Origin: Candidatus Woesearchaeota archaeon
GTDB lineage: Archaea > Nanobdellota > Nanobdellia > Woesearchaeales > UBA12501
Length of the DNA: 21,948 nucleotides
NCBI GenBank assembly: GCA_014729495.1
Contig: WJJV01000075.1
Coordinates: forward strand, 1 to 21,948
Reading direction: 5' to 3'
Of this stretch, positions 20,246-21,948 are shown piece after piece (positions within the stretch are counted from its first letter, which is position 1; each line of letters starts with the position of its first letter). A program made the position numbers and the translations under genes. The notes beneath the pieces were generated by a model. The model was not told where the DNA came from. It ran no database searches and worked only from the letters and a program-made list of their open reading frames with translations.

Positions 20246-21475
20246 ATGGATGCACACCTATTGCAGGACATACTATTCAAGCTTCTTATTATTGTAATAG
20301 CTGCAAAAGCAGGAGGATGGGTCTTTGAGAGGCTAAAGCAGCCTGCTGTCCTCGGAGAGCTTATAATTGGTGTGCTTCTTGGACCGAGCCTTTTCGGCCT
20401 TATAAATCCTTTTGTAGAGCACGGAACAGTGGCTTTCACCACATTCGAGATCCTCACATTCCTCGGAGAGATAGGTGTGATACTTCTGCTGTTCCAGGTC
20501 GGCCTGGAGTCAAACATCTATCAGCTTCTGAAGGCAGGTCTTGACTCAAGCCTTGTTGCAATAATAGGAGTGGTTGTTCCTGTAGCAGCAGGATTCGCAT
20601 TCTTCAAGTATGTATATCTTGCGCCCACACTAGTCTCTATAGTTGTTGGAGCGACCCTTGCTGCAACAAGCGTAGGGATAACAATGAGGGTGCTAAGCGA
20701 GATAAAGAAAGTATCTTCCACTGAAGGAAAGATAATACTCGGAGCAGCGGTCATTGATGATATAATGGGCCTCATAATACTCTCTGTGATTGCAGGCCTT
20801 GCAGCAGGACAGGCTTCAAATCTCGGATTCACAATAGGAAAGATAATACTATTCACAATAATATTCCTTGTGGGAACACTGGTCATAGGAATAAAGTTCA
20901 CACCCCAGATATATGCGTGGGCCCATAGGATGAAGATCAAGAGGACATTTGTTGTATCCTCATTCATATTCGCTCTGCTCGCATCATTCCTTGCTCATCT
21001 GATAGGACTTGCCACAATAGTGGGGGCATTTGCAGCAGGACTCGTCTTTGAGAGACTTGAGGAGAAGGAGCACTTTGAGAGAAGAATAAAGCCTTTAGCT
21101 GACATATTCGTGCCCATATTCTTTGTGATGGCAGGAGTTTACCTTGACATCCATTCAATGAACGCAGGAATGCTGTATGTTGTAGGGATCCTTACTGTAA
21201 TAGCACTGATTGGTAAGGTAGTTGCTGGATGGGGTGTTGTCAAGGCAAAGGCAAGCAAGCTGGCAATAGGAGTGGGAATGATACCAAGGGGAGAGGTCGG
21301 TCTTATCTTTGCTTCATTCGGAATAACCCAAGGAATAATCCACAGTGGAACCTATTCTGCCCTGGTCATAGTCATAATGATAACAACGCTTATCACGCCA
21401 CCTCTGCTTGTGCAGCTCATGAAAAGCGGAAAGAAAGACAAGAAATCCAAGAAGAAAGTCGACCAGATAATGTGA
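20246..21475 (+). CDS. CPA2-family Na+(K+)/H+ antiporter
   Basis: This membrane exchanger has 409 aa and about 12 hydrophobic helices. Family features are KQPAVLGELIIGVLLGPSLFG near the N-terminus, ILLLFQVGLE, and the ion-binding pair Asp171-Asp172 in AAVIDDIMGLI. Two adjacent Asp residues are typical of electrogenic antiporters such as NapA. The helix with MIPRGEVGLIFA near residues 345-356 carries the conserved Arg-Gly-Glu. There is no C-terminal RCK/TrkA-N regulatory domain; the chain ends in a Lys-rich tail (KSGKKDKKSKKK). The antiporter could exchange the ion gradient produced by the membrane pyrophosphatase for Na+ or pH homeostasis. A 22-bp palindrome upstream may control it. Confidence 0.92.
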   Translation: MDAHLLQDILFKLLIIVIAAKAGGWVFERLKQPAVLGELIIGVLLGPSLFGLINPFVEHGTVAFTTFEILTFLGEIGVILLLFQVGLESNIYQLLKAGLDSSLVAIIGVVVPVAAGFAFFKYVYLAPTLVSIVVGATLAATSVGITMRVLSEIKKVSSTEGKIILGAAVIDDIMGLIILSVIAGLAAGQASNLGFTIGKIILFTIIFLVGTLVIGIKFTPQIYAWAHRMKIKRTFVVSSFIFALLASFLAHLIGLATIVGAFAAGLVFERLEEKEHFERRIKPLADIFVPIFFVMAGVYLDIHSMNAGMLYVVGILTVIALIGKVVAGWGVVKAKASKLAIGVGMIPRGEVGLIFASFGITQGIIHSGTYSALVIVIMITTLITPPLLVQLMKSGKKDKKSKKKVDQIM

Positions 21476-21486
21476 TCTCTTTTATT

Positions 21487-21948
21487 TTGTGTTATTGATA
21501 ATCTCTTAGCTACCCTAATATCCATCTCCATAATATTCTTTGCTTCTTTGACAAGCGCAATGAACCTGACCATGGAGAGGTGGAGATGGCTTTTTTGGGA
21601 TTGTATTGTAACTTATTCCTGGCCTCGCTGACAAGATGTTGCTTTAGTGACATCAGCGAGGTGGCTAAGGAGATTAGTTTATTTTCTCGCAATTTACTCC
21701 TGGCCTCGCCAATAAGATGCTGCTAATGCTATGTTGGCGAGGTGGCGATTGCTTTTTGTGTTTGTTTATTATGCATTTTCTTCCTAGCCTCTCCGAGCAG
21801 ATGCTGCTATTCCTATGTCGGAGAGATGGCACTGACTTTTGGTTTCTGTATGGCAGCAACAAGAACGAATACTGAGTGTAGAGGGAAAATCCATACGAAG
21901 TGTGGATTTTTCCTTTACGAATAAGGCAAGTCCGAGCAGAGCGAGGAC
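21487..21948. repeat. Hairpin-repeat array B, homologous to array A, cut by the window end
   Basis: B0 is a long inverted repeat, CCATCTCCA (21522-21530)/TGGAGATGG (21581-21589). B1 (21619-21665): CCTCGCTGA/TCAGCGAGG. B2 (21702-21747): CCTCGCCAA/TTGGCGAGG. B3 (21785-21830): CCTCTCCGA/TCGGAGAG. B1-B3 all have a 21-nt loop and the same flanks. At 21852 GGCAGCAACAAGAACGAATA resembles the start of the segment at 11707. A long hairpin follows: GGAAAATCCATAC, GAA loop, GTGTGGATTTTTCC (21884-21913). The element evidently continues beyond the window. No gene was seen. Confidence 0.8.

Noticed and set aside
21619..21830. Integron attC-like sites
   Set aside because: The hairpins lack the RYYYAAC/GTTRRRY end boxes, no gene cassettes lie between them, and no integrase is seen. 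Left open only as an analogy.

Overview
The window is almost certainly archaeal and most resembles a DPANN genome of the Woesearchaeota/Pacearchaeota type. The lineage is inferred; no phylogeny was run. The archaeal evidence is an archaeal-type AlaRS, RNase HII and an Nre repair protein that both end in PCNA-binding-like tails, an Lrp-type regulator, intron-containing tRNAs without encoded CCA, and TATA boxes about 25-28 nt before tRNA starts and many ATG codons. The last pattern implies widespread leaderless mRNAs. A huge Cys-rich surface protein whose N-terminus is a single hydrophobic anchor of the ITPFIIIGI kind also fits DPANN archaea.

Layout. 1-4200: a 5S rRNA with its own promoter (minus), divergent from a 1305-aa surface protein. 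4200-5320: RNase HII (minus), divergent from a small HPF/RaiA-like protein. 5460-5960: an RNA block with an intron-containing initiator tRNA-Met (minus), a tRNA-like relic, and a tRNA-Ser(GCT) that carries two insertions. 5979-8000: a secreted transglutaminase-like protein. 8040-9990: an Lrp/AsnC regulator with a long, highly structured leader, divergent from S-adenosylhomocysteine hydrolase. 10044-11421: a MEMO1-family protein and a two-CBS-domain protein. 11422-12455: about 1 kb without a gene, packed with hairpins and repeats. 12456-14953: a K+-dependent-type membrane pyrophosphatase and a cytochrome b5-like lipoprotein. 15034-17415: the Nre repair protein, a polytopic membrane protein and a 43-aa TRASH-like zinc protein. 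17519-20032: AlaRS. 20246-21475: a CPA2 cation/proton antiporter. 21500-21948: a second copy of the hairpin-repeat array, cut by the window end.

Most genes are housekeeping: translation (5S, tRNAs, AlaRS, ribosome-associated factor), DNA repair and replication (RNase HII, Nre), methyl-cycle recycling (AhcY) and ion energetics (pyrophosphatase pump plus antiporter). The two large surface proteins face the outside.

The least explained content is non-coding. (1) The Lrp leader folds as a three-way junction, with a G-U pair that favours the minus strand. (2) A dispersed hairpin family has a fixed 21-nt loop and covarying stems, and occurs in two homologous arrays about 10 kb apart. (3) Next to it lies a cluster of perfect hairpins, several capped by C-AAA-G or C-GAA-G triloops. 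(4) The tRNA-Ser carries an insertion between its variable arm and T arm.
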